Part shown: piece after piece, positions 1 to 12,724 of the stretch
How positions within the stretch are numbered: the stretch's first letter is position 1
How the letters are laid out: every line of letters begins with the position of its first letter
Assembly: GCA_023935145.1 (NCBI GenBank)
Contig: CM043698.1
Location: forward strand, 144,440,001-144,504,000
DNA: 64,000 nt
Reading direction: 5' to 3'
Source of the DNA: Bretschneidera sinensis
Taxonomy: Eukaryota; Streptophyta; Magnoliopsida; Brassicales; Akaniaceae
Made by a program: the position numbers and the translations under genes
Notes under the pieces: model-generated
Told to the model about the DNA's origin: nothing
What the model saw: the letters and a program-made list of their open reading frames with translations, nothing else
Databases searched by the model: none

Positions 1-1
1 C

Positions 2-544
2 TCCCAATCACTCGCCGACCAAACCTCCGTGGCAGTGGTCGACGGGGAAGGGATTTTGATCGGAGAAATCTCACCCTTCACTCTCGCCTGCTGCGAAGAG
101 ACCGTCGCAGCCGCCGTCGCGACCCTTTCCTGTGGAGATCTGATGGCCTACATTGACTGCGGTGGCCCCCCAGAGGATCTCGCCAGAGTCGTGAAGGCGA
201 GATTGAAGGGCAAAGGCCTTGAAGGAATGCTGCAATATTTTACAACATTCTCTTCTTCTTTTTCGATCTCCTCCTCTGTTTCATCATCAGATGAAGAATC
301 GACAACAATGGTGGTGAGATCAGGGAGGTACAGTAGGTCAATGAGTTACTCAGCGAGGATGGTGAGGAGGGCAGAAGCCATTGTTTGCCATCCCAAGAGC
401 TCGTTAGTGGCTGTGATGATTCAGGCAATCGCTCACAGAGTAAATTATGTTTGGGTTGTTGAAGAAGACTGTAGCTTGGTGGGCATTGTTACTTTCTCTG
501 ACATGTTAAAGGTTTTTAGGGAACATTTAGAGACCATGAACTGA
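2..544 (+). CDS. CBS-domain protein, CBSX5-like, 3' part
   Basis: The reading frame is open to the left window edge, so the gene is cut by the window; about 180 C-terminal residues are visible, ending in TGA at 542-544. The last 45 residues form a CBS motif half (SLVAVMIQAIAHRVNYVWVV, then a VGIVTFSDMLKVF segment). Before it is a serine-rich linker with an acidic DEE cluster. This layout, a CBS module interrupted by a Ser-rich loop, is that of the plant CBSX5/CBSX6 group. CBS domains bind adenosine ligands and modulate partner proteins; the target of this protein is not known from sequence. No intron is seen in the visible part. Codon use is GC-rich at the 5' side, unlike the AT-rich surroundings. 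The family call is recognition by eye. Confidence 0.8.
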   Translation, partial: SQSLADQTSVAVVDGEGILIGEISPFTLACCEETVAAAVATLSCGDLMAYIDCGGPPEDLARVVKARLKGKGLEGMLQYFTTFSSSFSISSSVSSSDEESTTMVVRSGRYSRSMSYSARMVRRAEAIVCHPKSSLVAVMIQAIAHRVNYVWVVEEDCSLVGIVTFSDMLKVFREHLETMN

Positions 545-830
545 TAATTAAAAAAAGAAGAAGACGAATAACCTTCTTTTAGTGAAGTTTTGAGCTTATT
601 ATCATCTGATAGAGAGGCTTTAAAGGATGCTAATTAACAAAGCTGAGCTGAGGATGAAGATGATGGTACAGGGGGGAGAAAAAAATAAATAAGAATTAGG
701 AAAATTTTATGTGAATATGGAAATGTTTGTAAGTTTTTGGGTTTTTGGTATTTTGATTGTATGATTTTGTAAGTCATTTCTTTTTTGTTTTTCTTTTAAT
801 CTACAAGTGATGTTAGTAAGTTAAGCAAGC
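545..830 (+). other. Probable 3' UTR of the CBS-domain gene
   Basis: AT-rich sequence directly after the stop codon. It has an AATAAA-type signal at 684-689 and several T-rich, TTTGTA-type stretches after it. No other gene is visible here. The extent is inferred, since no transcript is available. Confidence 0.4.
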
Positions 831-3800
831 AAAGGCAAATTTTAATGTTGTGTCCCCTGTATTTATATATATCCCAAAGGTGATTTGCCTTTTTAGTTCA
901 TGATACTGTTAAAAAGAATGTGTCATGTGCATGAAATCTGGTTCTACCAGCTCAACGATGAATGGTTAAGAGTAGGGCTCGAATTGAGTGGAGCAGTTCG
1001 TCTTTTTTATAAGATTTAATTTAAAAAATAATTAAATTAAATTTAAATTATGATTTTAATTTGATTAGTTTATTGAATTAAGATCTGTAAAATCTCGATT
1101 GGTTATACTCGTTAATCAACAAACTTATTACAAGTTTAAATTTTAAACTCACGAAGTTCAAATTCGAGTTATTTGAATAAATTTTTTAATTGCGAATTTT
1201 TCCCTTCCATCCTAATAAAGAGCAATGCTATACAAACCCCAGTGAATGACTGTTTGTTGTGGATGTGTTGTTCAACTCTTTATGATGGCAGCTCACGAGT
1301 GTGTTATAAAAGCAAGAGGGCATTAGTGGGTACAGAATTAATTCAGGTAACATGCAGATTGCATTGAGATATGAAAGTTTTGTCAAAATAGATGGTAGGG
1401 AATAACACCTTAAATTCAGTTTATATTACAGCTTTTTGCATTTTTTTTGTGTGCATCATTTGATAAAAAAAGTCTGTCAATAAGATTTACAAATCAATGG
1501 GAATAGAGATTGGTGATAATAAATGGAAGATTATATATATTTTCACAAAGATGAGAGAAAAAAAGAAAATTAAATATAAATATAAATTAACATTAAATTA
1601 ATTTAAAATATTATTAATAATACTTAATTATATAATTTTAAATTGAAAACTATTATAATATGTGACTCATATCGAATGAAACACATGTACAGAGAAAACA
1701 AACTGATACCGAAATGAAATGGAGTGAAGGCGAGAGGAGCATAGTGTATCTAGTGAAACGGAACGGAACGATATATTACGTAAGTTCGGTTAGGGTTAGT
1801 ATAAATACATACAATGTAACCCTAATTTGATATAGTAAAATTTAACAACCGCTCATTTCCATGGACGTAAGCATACTATCCAATCACATTAAATTTGTAT
1901 GTTTAATTATTTTTTTTACTTCTTATATTATTTATCATAATTATCACACGTTTCACAACAAAAACAAAATAACCCAAATGAAATATAATAAAACTCTTTA
2001 ATCATACCTGTGGGGTCTTGCAAATTTACTTTTTTTTCTTCTCCTTCAATTTTGATTTGTTTTTAGTGAAATATAGTAAAGCTCTTTTTTCTTTTGTTTT
2101 TAGTCACTATTTTTGTATTACTCTTATTAAAGGTGAATGATTTTTTTTCCCATTTTTGCCAATGATTATCTTTTTCTTTACTGCTCCCATGGTCCCCCGT
2201 GATACTCATTCATTGTTGACTAAAACTGGAATTTTTTTGTCAGAGTTCAGAAATTTAAGGAGGAAGCTATACTAATAATCATGTGAAAGTTTATTAATAA
2301 CTTTCATAGAGACTTTTCTTATTTCATAATTGTTGGGATCTGGTTGGACCCAGAAAATCATTGCGGACAAGAATTTCCCCTCCAACTACATGCTACTAAA
2401 AGAATAGTAATATATAACATTGTTGACATTGACATTTTGATTTTACTCTTTTTAACATTATTATTGCATGTGAAATGGAAAAGATGGTGAGTGTTTACCT
2501 CTTTTAAACTAAATTTTTTTATTAGCTCTGATCTAAATTATTAAATTAAATTAATTAAAATTTTATTAATAATTTTTAATTTTTTTATTAATAACATTAA
2601 TAGTTTAAAAATTAATATTATCAAAAAAATTCTTAATAAAATTTTTAACTGATCTAATTCACAACATCACTAAATCTTCGACTACACATAACAAGAAAAG
2701 TCTATCAATCACGTTTTCTTAGGGTGTATCCTTATCCGATCTCCTTTCGATTTAGACTCGAGCTATCCAATGAATCATCCTCAAAGACAAACCGAACTGG
2801 AGATACACACACCACTAACCACTACATGCTAATCAGATTCATTTTTTTTTGTTGCACATGCTTCGGACAATGTATGCATCAATTTAAAATTAATTTTAAG
2901 TTAAAATTTATTAAAAAAAATTATAGTATTTTATTAATTAATTATTAAAACATAAATTAATAAATGATTTGATTTGATTAAATTTCAAGAAAATTTTTAA
3001 AAGTAAAGTCTAATTTAAAGTTGGTTTTAAACTAACCAAAAAATAGTCATAAGTGTTGTTTGGTTTTAGTTTTAAATACAACTTAAATCCAAAAAAAAAA
3101 TTCAAATTTTATTCATCGCTCTCTCAATGACCCTAAACTTTTAATTTCTTACTTTAAGTTATACTTAAAGCTAAAACTAAACAATGTCACAATGTTTGAA
3201 AACTTTTTAAATCTTTAATTAAGCAGAGTTGTTTAATATTGACAGTGAGTTGATAGGTTAAGTATTGTAATAAATAAAACTTTATTTAATCTGGGATGAT
3301 TTAAAACAAAATTAAAAAAATTATCAAAAATCATCATAATCAACTTACCTGCGTGTAGTATGTAAATAAAGAGTTTGTTTTGGTAAAAAGATAAAAATAA
3401 AATAAAAAGTGTTTGGAAAATACAAGGAAATAATAGAAGAGGGTTTCAATTATCAATGAGGAAGAAATAGATATCAAGCAAAAATTACTAAAAGAAGATC
3501 AAGCCGATATTAGAAACAAAAGTAAAATATTCCGTAAGTATATATAGAAGAATTTATTTCCAATATTTCTGTGATATATAAAAAATTGATATTCCAATCA
3601 CAAAATAAAACATATAAAAAGAAAGTTTTTTTTTTCGTGATTGAAATATTAATATTTGATGAATGAATGTCATGCCAAATTTTGATGAGTAACATGACAT
3701 CCATCACAATTAGTGCAGAAGGCAGCAAGCCAGCTAATATTTTTCCACTTAATTAGCATTTATTTTGGTTGATGCAACTAATTTAACATACAGTCTAATC

Positions 3801-5505
3801 AAGTCCAGCTGGTGGGGGATTTTTTGTACAAGATATAAATTTTGAAAAGATAGGTAAGTGAAATACCTACTTGTAATCCTATTTGTAAAGTGACCCATTA
3901 TTGAAGATAACCCATATCTGGTAGGCGTTGTCAGATTGCAAGCAAAAGAATGAGAAGACGTCTCCATGTCTCGGTTAATCATCTTATCAGAGTTCATAAA
4001 ATTTACCCAAAAAGTGCATAGCAAACTCAAAAAACTACTCATATTGGGCAAGCAAACATAGCACACTAAAAAAACTAGGTCATGTAATCATGTTTAAAAG
4101 CAGATTTGCATTATTTTGTAATGATTTTTTAGTATCTTATTGGTGGGTTTACCTGTAAACTGGTTGCCTAAGCTTTGCATTCCCACACACAAAAACAAAT
4201 GAATACCATTCTTCATGGAAATCACAAGACAGTACCAGAGATGACTCTGCAGAATAGAACATTAAAAGATGAGAGGTAAACTTAGGTCAAATAAATAACA
4301 AAAGCTTTCAGCCTTGGAGGCAACGACTGCTAGGTCTAGCAATGAGTTCGCATGGCTGCCCTTCAGGTAAGCTGTGTATGCTAAAGAACTAGATGAAAAC
4401 TGTGTCCATGCAGGAAGGATTTCAACTTTGAAAGTAAATCGTTTTAATTAGTCTCAGAGAAAGATAATATCATTTCTGATGAGTAGAAAACAATATCACT
4501 GGATTAATTTATACAGTATCAGGAACAATGAGAACTAATACCAAAACAAGGAGGTGTAATAGTTAAAAGAATCTCTATACCCCTTGAAACCACATTTTAG
4601 ATGTTACGTTTATACAGTATTAGGATTCGTGGATGTTTATGCACCGGATCCTTACCATTGATAGTCCAAATTTTTCTAAAGATTTTTAACTAAAAATTGA
4701 AAAAGAAAAAAAATTCTAAACACAAAAAGAATAAGAGATTGATCATATTTAATTTTTAAATTTATATTTTCAAAAATTACGTTTATTGACTTTATTAATT
4801 TATCAAAACTTGTGTCATTTTCTTAACTATAGGCACACAACTATATTTAAATTGTACTCATAATTTATAAATACATCTAATATTTTAATTTTATACTTAT
4901 ACGTAATAAACTATTTTAGTCTACCCAATATACCTCATACTAAGTGGATAACATAGCCTGTTCCCATATCCTTATTGCGAACGAAGACATACCAAATTTC
5001 TGCTAACCATGGGTGTAAGTGTCAATGCCAACTAGCTTAGCTAGTAAAATCACTTATCTTGCACAAGAGACTTGAGATCCCACGTGTGCAACATCTACAA
5101 AATAAATTCAGCTCGCAGGAGGCTAACTGGCATAACACCAAGTATCAAGTTTTCTAACGTTTTTCAGGATTCAAACCCCCACCACCATTTACATACCATA
5201 GAATTAGAAAGCGGTTGCAACAAAGACAAGGGAATGATCGAGTGAAGCAAACTTGGACATAGAAAACTAAAAATAAAAAGCAAACTTCTGAACTTAATGA
5301 TTTCATCACGAGATATTCACTAAAAGTAATTATAACGTGCTAGATATTCGTCTTTAATTAATACAACAGCGATTGACCTTGCACTCAAAGTTACAATTTT
5401 ATGCAATTCTACAAGAACAATAAAGGGAAAAATCTATCCCTGTTCACATCGGATACAAAACCATAAAATTGACCTTCATGACGTAGATGGTAGCTTTCTT
5501 GGGTG
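831..5505. other. AT-rich intergenic region without a recognisable gene
   Basis: No coding region with family resemblance was found on either strand; open frames are short and low in complexity. The stretch near 1010-1190 is extremely AT-rich. The only structured item is a small MITE-like inverted repeat at 3054-3186, listed separately. The 3' UTR of the minus-strand RCC1 gene probably occupies the last few hundred bases. Confidence 0.5.
3054..3186. mobile_element. Small MITE-like element with terminal inverted repeats
   Basis: About 20 bases at 3056-3075 (core TTTGGTTTTAGTTTTAA) recur inverted at 3165-3184 (core TTAAAGCTAAAACTAAAC), separated by about 90 bases of non-coding sequence. The size and TIR arrangement suit a non-autonomous DNA transposon (MITE). 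No clean target-site duplication could be recognised, so the superfamily is open. Confidence 0.4.
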
Positions 5506-8500
5506 TCACACGCTTTCTGAAACAAGACCTGAGTCATTGTTCATTTCCTGAAGGAAAATTTCAGTTGGCTCAAGGCATCCTCTCAATGTGTCGTGCCCAA
5601 GTTGGGCTCGCTCATTATCTCCAAACCCAAATATCTGTCCCTGCTGAGTGACCACAACAGTGTGGTACAAACCTGTGCTAATTTGTGAGACACGGTAGGC
5701 TCTCAAGCTATCAAGGATCCGAGGCCTCATCACTTTATCAGATATTCCCCTGTCTGGAAACCCAAGGCTACCAAAACCCATCCACCCGAAGCCATAAACA
5801 AAACCACCATCTACCATAACAAATGTTTTCCTCTTTCTTGCACAGACCTAAAAGTTATCATAAGCAAGGTCATTGATGGGAATGAGAATTCTTACAAGAC
5901 AATATTAATGCAAATCTACTGAATTCTAATCACGGATGAAGAGGTTCTTGCTGAATGTTCTTTTGCACCATTTCCGTTTTCTTACAGTGAACTTTCTAAT
6001 TAAAAAGGAAGATATCCCAACCCTCAATGCAAATAATCCACTGTTAGTTCTGGTACAAATTAAAATATATGTAGAGAAGTGAGCAAGAAAATAAGATCAC
6101 GAAAAAGGGAACCAAAGGAAGCAGCATATAAGGTAACTTTACTTATCAACTCTGCTTACAAGAATGATTCATGTTTTAGAAAATGTAAATTTTGGAAATC
6201 ACTGTAGCTAGGACTCTGCAATTTGAGCAAGATACAAATCTGCCCATAAGAAAGAGATCCAGAAGGGGTAGCCTGGATTTGGTATGTGTGGACCTAAAAT
6301 AAAATTTGCGGATTATGACTACCAGCCCTGTCCAGCAGTCCAGGAATTTTGGACCCAAATACCCTTGGCCAAACAAAAGAAATAAGCTCAACATACCATA
6401 CCAATATAACAGCAAACATACTCGCGAGCTATTATTTTTTAACTAATAAAGCTTCTAGATTAGCATGGGACTCGCCAACTTAGGGTTCCAAAGGGGGGCA
6501 CTTCATCCAACCACAACAAAGATGTGACATCCTTTTTTTTCCCAGATAAATACTACAGAACTTACGTAAGTCTTGTATAGGGTTGGGTTTATGGAATCAC
6601 GACATGGAACTTACGGCTTTGAATTGGGCTTAATTGTTTTAATTTTAAGACAAATAATCAGAACAGATTTTTCCAGTTCTTTCAATAAAATTTTATTTAC
6701 TTATAAATTAAAAAAAAGAAGCAATCATGCGGTTTGGATAAAAAAATTGATTGAATAGGAGTCTCTGTCCCTTAGAAAATCCACTTGCTCTCTTCACCAA
6801 GGTTATAGAAACACGCCTAGTGGTTATGTAATTGACTGCTGGTCTTCTTATGTTTCAATTTCCAAGGACAAGAAAGAAAAATGAAACACACTGACAGGAC
6901 TGAGACGAATAGGAGGAACAAATCCCCACCCAAAAGCACATTCCTGATACTAAAATTCATCCCTGCTAACCAAATGTTGCCTATAACTACTAGTGAATCG
7001 CACCTATTAATTAAAAGCTACTAGTGAATAACATGCGGGAAAATTAAAAAATTCACTTAATAAACTTCTTAATCACAAACAACAAAATGCACGGATGAAA
7101 CTAACCTGCACAGCAAGGTGGCTCTTAAGGCTGTTCAAGAGTACTGGAAGAGTCTTATCAATCTCATCCCCATGGCCTAATGCGCCACAGTAACCTTTGC
7201 CCCAGGTGTATACCTATAACCATCGTAAAACAAAGTTATAAAAAAGATACCAAAACCAAGCATGATACCAAAAAAAGAAAAAAAACAGCTTAAGCGCAGA
7301 AACTTACAAATCCATTTGAATCAAGTGCTACTGCATGCTCATCACCAGCAGAGACACGAACCACGTGGATACTGTTTCTCCCAAATGTCTGGATTGCACG
7401 TGGCTGGAATTCATTATGCTGCTCTCCGTGACCAAGACAGAAATTAGAACCAGATCCAAAAGAGTAAACTGTTCCATTGTCAGTTACAGCTAAGACATAA
7501 CTTGGACCAGCAGCGATCTGGACTACAGAGCCAAGTCCCTCAAGCATTCCAATAATTTTGGGTGTCGGTCTGTCTAGAGTGTCACCATGACCAAGCTGGC
7601 CATGCGTGTTTGTTCCACATGTATAAACATGGCCTTGTTTTGTGAGAAACACAGTAAAGTTAAGCCCAGCAGCTACCTGAAACAAGTTCAAGCTTTCATT
7701 ATTAAATAAAAGTATTTTGGAAAGAAAAAGGAACATGCTTGGAATATCAAGTCTTCGAAAAGAAAAAGGGGGAAAAACACTAAGACTAACTATATCCTGT
7801 CAGAAAAAGAAAAGAAAAGAAAAGAAAAGGAGCATATTATTGCCTAAAAATGGGAAGAAAATGTAAAACTCCACTACGAAAAATAGTGATAAAAACAAAT
7901 AAGGAAAAAAAAGAATTTAAAGAAAGAAGAGAATTTAGTACTCCACTCGGACCATAAAACATGATAAGGATTCACTCTACACCAAAAATAAGGCCTAAAA
8001 CATGCTCCAACAAGCTAGTAACTACAAAACCATATTTTTCAGATGTAGCAGAATCACTAAAGATTACAGTATTCTTAAGCAATGTTAGCTTTGAAGGAGG
8101 ACATGATATTCTTAATAATATTCTGGTCTCCTTCCATAATTATGCAAGAAGAATAAGAAAGACACACACACCAAGGTTATATATCAACATATATTTTTCA
8201 GCAAATTCATGTCAAATACCAATTAAACATGAAATCTAAATGATCATGGAAATGGGACAATTTCCCAACACTCTAAAGCAACAATATAATTCATAAAACA
8301 AAAATGGTGATATGCTCTCTACCTGCTTGCAAGGGATTCCCTTCAGAGCTTCAACAAGCCTAGGTCTAAATATGGGGCGGCTTGTATCTTTGTGGCCACA
8401 ACAAAATGATGAGTTATCTCCGCATGTAAAAACCTGCATCAGTAATTGCAACACTCCATGAATGTGGCAGCCATTTAACTAAATTAATACCATAACTATC

Positions 8501-11053
8501 AGAAACTAGAAAACTACAGGATTAGCCAATAAAAGAAAAAAAAATGGTGCCTATAAGCGCAATAAGACATCAGCATGGTCAAGGTATCTATTCAAAACAA
8601 AATCTTAGACCAAACAAAGGTGACAAAATTCACTGTTATCCCATTACAATATCACAGATACACAGATGCACAAACAGACATACACACAGATACACAGATG
8701 CAAAGACAGACAAATGCATGCCAAACGTGTTAGTAAGCCCAATGTTGGAATTTACCACCTCTGTATGATGCCAAATACCACTTTTATTTAGAATTCTTTG
8801 TTGAAGAGAGATGTGTGAGTAAGTTGAAAGTAAGTGATGCAGAATGGGAAAAGAATTATATACTCTTTTATTATTTATGGGATCTTAGGGTATTTGTGCG
8901 ATTATTGTGTAAATAAGCTTTTAGGAAATTTTAGATTTTAGTATTTATTATTAGTATGGTTTCCTATTATGTTTAGGATTAGTTAGTTTCCTATTATGTT
9001 TAGGATTAGTTGGTTTCTTATTATGTTTAGGATTAGTTGGTTTCCTATTATGTTTAGGATTAGTGCCTATATAAAAGCATTCATATTAGGGTTGTAATTC
9101 AGACTATGATTATGGAATAAAACAATGGAGTTTGATTATCTCTTGGTTCTATTGTTCTTCCTTCTCTTTCCCTAATTCTTCACCTTCGTCTCTTATTTCC
9201 TCTGGTTATTCTCCTTTCTTTATTCTTCTCCATCTATCTGTTAGCTTTCTATCTAATTGTGCCTGTTCTCTCTCATTTCTTCCCTTCTTTTTCTTTATCT
9301 CTGTTCTTTGGTTACTTGTCCTACATCAATAAGGATGACTAAATCATTCTCGACAAATTAACTTTCACTAACATAAGATGATCAAGATTGTTAATAAAAC
9401 AAATGCTTGCAGGCTCTAAAAAGAAGATTTTCTAGAATTATACTTAACCGACAAAAGTTTCAGGAGCAAAAATTAATAAAATGCTGGGTCTGCACCACTC
9501 CAAGAGCACTAAATGTCCAACCATGCACTGAGAGACCATGTAGCCAAACAATACATATAGATCTTCACATGCATAACACTATGTTCCCTAAGCATTCCTC
9601 ACTTAGAAAGGTTAGCATCCTAGAGCATTTGCACAATACGCACCAAATCAATGTCTAACAACATTAATGATATGTAAAATATTTCACGTCACATCAGATG
9701 CTATCCATTTGCCTTGTTAGACACTTAGATGACAAATAGGTCAATGTGTATTAGCTTGGCGTTGCTCACATGTGCCTCCCTAAAACTATTATATCCTATT
9801 TTATACTGACATTGTTATGGAAAAACAGAAAAGAGGGAAAAAAAGGCAGACTGGTCAAAGTGTGAGTTACAAACCTCTCCAGACTGCAAAACAAAAGCAG
9901 TGTGATTGTGGGAGGCTGAGACTTGAACTACTTGTGCAAAGAATGGGAAATTAATACGCGTAAATGCTACACATTGTGTAGTTTCAGGGCCGTGACCAAG
10001 AACCCCACATAAACTGGAACCACAAGAGTACACTGTTGAGTTGCTGATCAGCAACGTGTGATACCTTCCAGTTGTAATCTGCATCTGCTGATAAAAATGA
10101 ATAATAAGTAACTACAAATCTTCTGGTAGCATCTAATGAAAGATGAAAAAGGCGTTGCGAATAAGAAAGACGTTCTTGATGGAAAAGGAACAACAAATAA
10201 TTATCCAACCTTTATTTCCTTATTACAAGGTATTGCGAATAAGAAAGACGTTCTTGATGGAAAAGGAACAACAAATAATTATCCAACCTTTATTTCCTTA
10301 TTACAAGGTATAGTGTTACTCATGAAACTTCTGCTTAGTTCTGTTCCACACAGCTTAATACAATGGCAAAATAATATTTATTTGTAACTAAAAGCAAGCT
10401 AGAATGCCTCATACCATGATGCCATACTCTTTAATGAAACTCAACAAGACACAAAACAGGTTTAACTAATAATCCATGTAAAAGAGAAGGGGGGTGGGGG
10501 GGGTGGGGAGGGGGATGAAACATCAGTGTGCAGACTATCATCTTGATCGGTACCTGAGGTGGCAAATCAACTAAAAATCCAATGCCAAAAATTAGTAGAA
10601 ATCAAATTACCATAAACAAATCATAATGAAAATTTTATTTTGTATCTTAAATCCCACCTCCATAATATTAGCTCATTCATTCAAAAGTAAAAGCAATGAT
10701 CAAAGAAACAGTACATTGCCTGCTGAGGTCTCGACCATGTCTGATGATTGCTCCACTGACTGCAAGAACCTCAAAACCCGCTTCCAATTCCCATTACACC
10801 GATCAAGGAGCTCCCTCTGAGCATTCCAACCCATCCCAGCATAAATAGGATGGGATGTGCAAAGCTGAAAAGCCGCAAAATCCACCAATGACCGGAATTT
10901 TTGAGGATACAACCCATGACTGCCTCCAAAAGTCCTAGAAGTCAACTCTAAATGTACAAGATCAACCGCACTAAGCCTGCCCATCGTCAATATCTCAAAA
11001 ATCAAATGTGATGGAAAATCCTCAATTGAAACCAGCCTATACCGATCAGCCAT
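5506..11053 (-). CDS. RCC1-repeat (beta-propeller) protein with F-box-like N-terminus
   Basis: Six coding exons on the minus strand: 11053-10715, 10084-9875, 8433-8323, 7676-7308, 7213-7106, 5847-5506. All have GT/AG borders and phase 0, giving 492 aa and a TGA at 5506-5508. The first 113 residues contain an F-box-like helix region (IEDFPSHLIFEILTMGRL). Seven RCC1-type blades follow, each with a V-Y-x-x-G ... LGHG core (VYSCGSS, VFTCGDN, VYTCGTN, VYSFGSG, VYTWGKG, VYGFGWM, IFGFGDN). RCC1 propellers act as exchange factors or scaffolds. The GWRHT tryptophan motifs of the UV-B receptor UVR8 are not seen, so this is another plant RCC1 family member; the partner is unknown. The frame is intact in all exons. 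Introns hold a probable solo LTR, a 78-bp tandem duplication and a G-rich tract. Confidence 0.9.
8744..9340. mobile_element. Probable solo LTR (copia-type) inside an RCC1 intron
   Basis: In intron 2 of the RCC1 gene lies an LTR-like block on the plus strand. It has four tandem 27-bp units (8959-9063), then a strong TATA box (TATATAAAA, 9068-9076), a polyadenylation-type AATAAA at 9116, and a T/C-rich stretch ending near CCTACA. This order (repeated upstream elements, TATA, poly(A) signal, pyrimidine-rich tail) is that of an LTR with U3, R and U5. Exact ends and a target duplication could not be fixed, so the borders given are approximate. Confidence 0.45.
8959..9063 (+). repeat. Four tandem copies of a 27-bp unit
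   Basis: Units start at 8959, 8986, 9013 and 9040 with the core CCTATTATGTTTAGGATTAG. Unit 3 has one substitution and unit 4 is cut at its end. They lie directly upstream of a TATA box in the putative solo LTR, a typical place for repeated enhancer-like elements in LTR U3 regions. Confidence 0.85.
10155..10310 (+). repeat. Perfect 78-bp tandem duplication in RCC1 intron 1
   Basis: The block 10155-10232 is repeated immediately at 10233-10310 with no difference that I can see. It lies wholly inside intron 1 (10085-10714) and does not touch a splice site. Perfect identity suggests a recent slippage or unequal-exchange event. Confidence 0.95.
10491..10516 (+). other. G-quadruplex-like tract in RCC1 intron 1
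   Basis: Four runs of four or more G (six, eight, four and five) separated by single bases lie on the plus strand, the template strand for the RCC1 gene. The pattern fits the G4 consensus. The coding-strand RNA would be C-rich, so any effect would be at the DNA level. Confidence 0.6.
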
Positions 11054-11700
11054 TTGTCACAAATTTTCACTCTTTTCAGCTCCACAGAAAGAAATCTAGG
11101 TAGTTTTATCCCCAAAAATGATTTCAAATATACAGTTAATGATTTGTAAGTAAATTTTAGGGCAAAGAGGAACGATAACAGTTACGATCACGAGAGTAAT
11201 AGTCAAATTTTTAGACGAAATCTCAAGCAATTAAAGCAACATATAAAGAACACACCAGAGGGAAGAAAAATATAGGAAACTGAGTACAAAAACGGGGGTC
11301 TAGATGAAAAATTCACAGGTAGTTGATGCAACGATTGGAAATAAAACATCAGATGGGACAAATCACACTCCTAGTAATCGTAAATTCGAAGAATTGCAGA
11401 CCCTTCCCTGCAAATTGAGGAAGAAATCAATCAAATAACAGCGAACATTAAGATATAAATCGATGAGTAATGGCAGAAATATCTAATTGACGTCAGTTTT
11501 TGAGGCCAGAATTAAGGTATAAATTTAGTGAAGCAACCGAAGGAAAAAAGAAAAGAAAAAGGCAATGTAAATGGTGAAATCTTACCGAGAAAAGCAATAA
11601 CTCCACTTTCTCACTCTAAAAGTATAATTTTCTTTCTCTCTCTTGACTGTTTCTGTGAGAGATGGAATCTTTGGCCTGGTCGTGGATTTAATTATAGAAC
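11054..11700 (-). promoter_or_regulatory. 5' UTR with probable intron and core promoter of the RCC1 gene
   Basis: Upstream of the ATG at 11053, a good donor (TCG|GTAAG, GT at 11585-11584) and acceptor (TTTGCAG ending at 11408) suggest a leader intron of 11408-11585. A CT/GA-rich first exon and a TATA-like stretch (CTATAATTAAA on the minus strand, about 11687-11697) precede it. These are splice-consensus inferences without transcript support. Confidence 0.45.
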
Positions 11701-11755
11701 TTGTTTCTTCACTGTTTTGTCAGTATGTGGTGCCACGAGGGTGTCGGAGGTGTTC

Positions 11756-11761
11756 CACGTG
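11756..11761. promoter_or_regulatory. G-box (CACGTG) upstream of the RCC1 gene
   Basis: A perfect G-box inside CCACGTGG lies about 70 bases beyond the TATA-like stretch of the RCC1 gene. G-boxes bind bZIP and bHLH factors in plants. It is a short motif, so functional use is an inference from position only. Confidence 0.4.
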
Positions 11762-11879
11762 GACGAGAATGAATGGGTGATTTACGCCACATGAGGCTAC
11801 TTTCAGGAGTGGGGGAGTAGCACGTCCGAGGGTACATGAAGGAAGTACACGCGCGGTAGAAATGTGACACCTGTCACTG

Positions 11880-12352
11880 TAAAAAATTTCAAGTATGAAA
11901 TATTGCGTTACCACAAACGTACAATTATACAAATTCCTTTTGAAGCCATACATAAATTTAATTTTTTTTTTCGTTTAATTGCAAAATTTTGCAGATTAGG
12001 GTTAAATAGCTGAATTTGTAAAAGAGGCCAATTATCTTACTTTTGTTGAATTAAAATAATTAACTTATTTCATTCTTATCAAATTTTAATCAAAAAGTTA
12101 TTGTAAAATTTAATATATTTATTAATTTTTCTCTTTAAATAATTAAAATTATCAAAAAACTTGTTATCTATCGTTGTAGCAGATAAATTAAAATTTTCAA
12201 TAATCATTTAGTTAAAATTTAATCAGAATTTAATCAAAATCAAATTAATAGTTAAATTACTTTTTTAAAACCTAAGGACAATTTATTAAATGAAGAAAGG
12301 TTAACCAAAAGAGTCATTACAAAACAAACAGGGAAAAGTCATTCCCCTGCCA
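11880..12352. other. AT-rich intergenic stretch
   Basis: Homopolymer-rich AT sequence between the RCC1 promoter region and a LINE tail. No gene or clear motif was found. The last 60 bases are probably the 3' untranslated part of the minus-strand LINE fragment that follows. Confidence 0.5.
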
Positions 12353-12600
12353 TCAGCATCCAAAAGGAACTGTAGAAAAGATGGGGGCTACATCCAAAGC
12401 AGAAATACATTGGACGCCCTGCACAGCATCGCGAGCAAGAGCATCTGCACGGGCATTACTCTCTCTGAAAATGTGGCTCAGCTTGTAAGAGTCCAGCGCC
12501 CCCAGGAAGCTCCTGCACTCATCAGTATGCATATTAGAATCTGCTTTCAAAATCACGCAATACCTTAATTTAATTCTATACACATAATCCCAAGCCCAAC
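12353..12600 (-). mobile_element. LINE (L1-type) RNase H tail, fragment
   Basis: The minus-strand frame reads like the C-terminal RNase H module of plant L1 elements. A segment LKADSNMHTDECRSFLGALD is followed by LSHIFRESNARADALARDA (the typical F-R-E-x-N-x-x-A-D-x-L-A signature) and a short tail to the stop. Only the last quarter of the RNase H domain is present, so this is a 5'-truncated copy. It lies just upstream of the leader of the TFIIIC-subunit gene, so that promoter region may be partly LINE-derived. Confidence 0.65.
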
Positions 12601-12724
12601 CCAAGATCTTAAAGTTTAAGGATTGGTTTCGCACAATCCATTTCATATCACCGGGCCCATGATCAGCTCTCAAACTACTATCAGTGAGTCTGGCTCTAAT
12701 CTCTCTCTGTAACTTTCGTAGTTT

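Noticed and set aside
4280..4450. GC-richer patch that looked exon-like downstream of the RCC1 gene
   Set aside because: No frame longer than a few dozen codons and no splice sites that join to the RCC1 frame, which already ends at a proper stop.
8640..8710. Short CACAGATGCA/CACACAGA repeat resembling a CRISPR-like or satellite array
   Set aside because: Units are too short and irregular, and the context is a plant intron; simple sequence.
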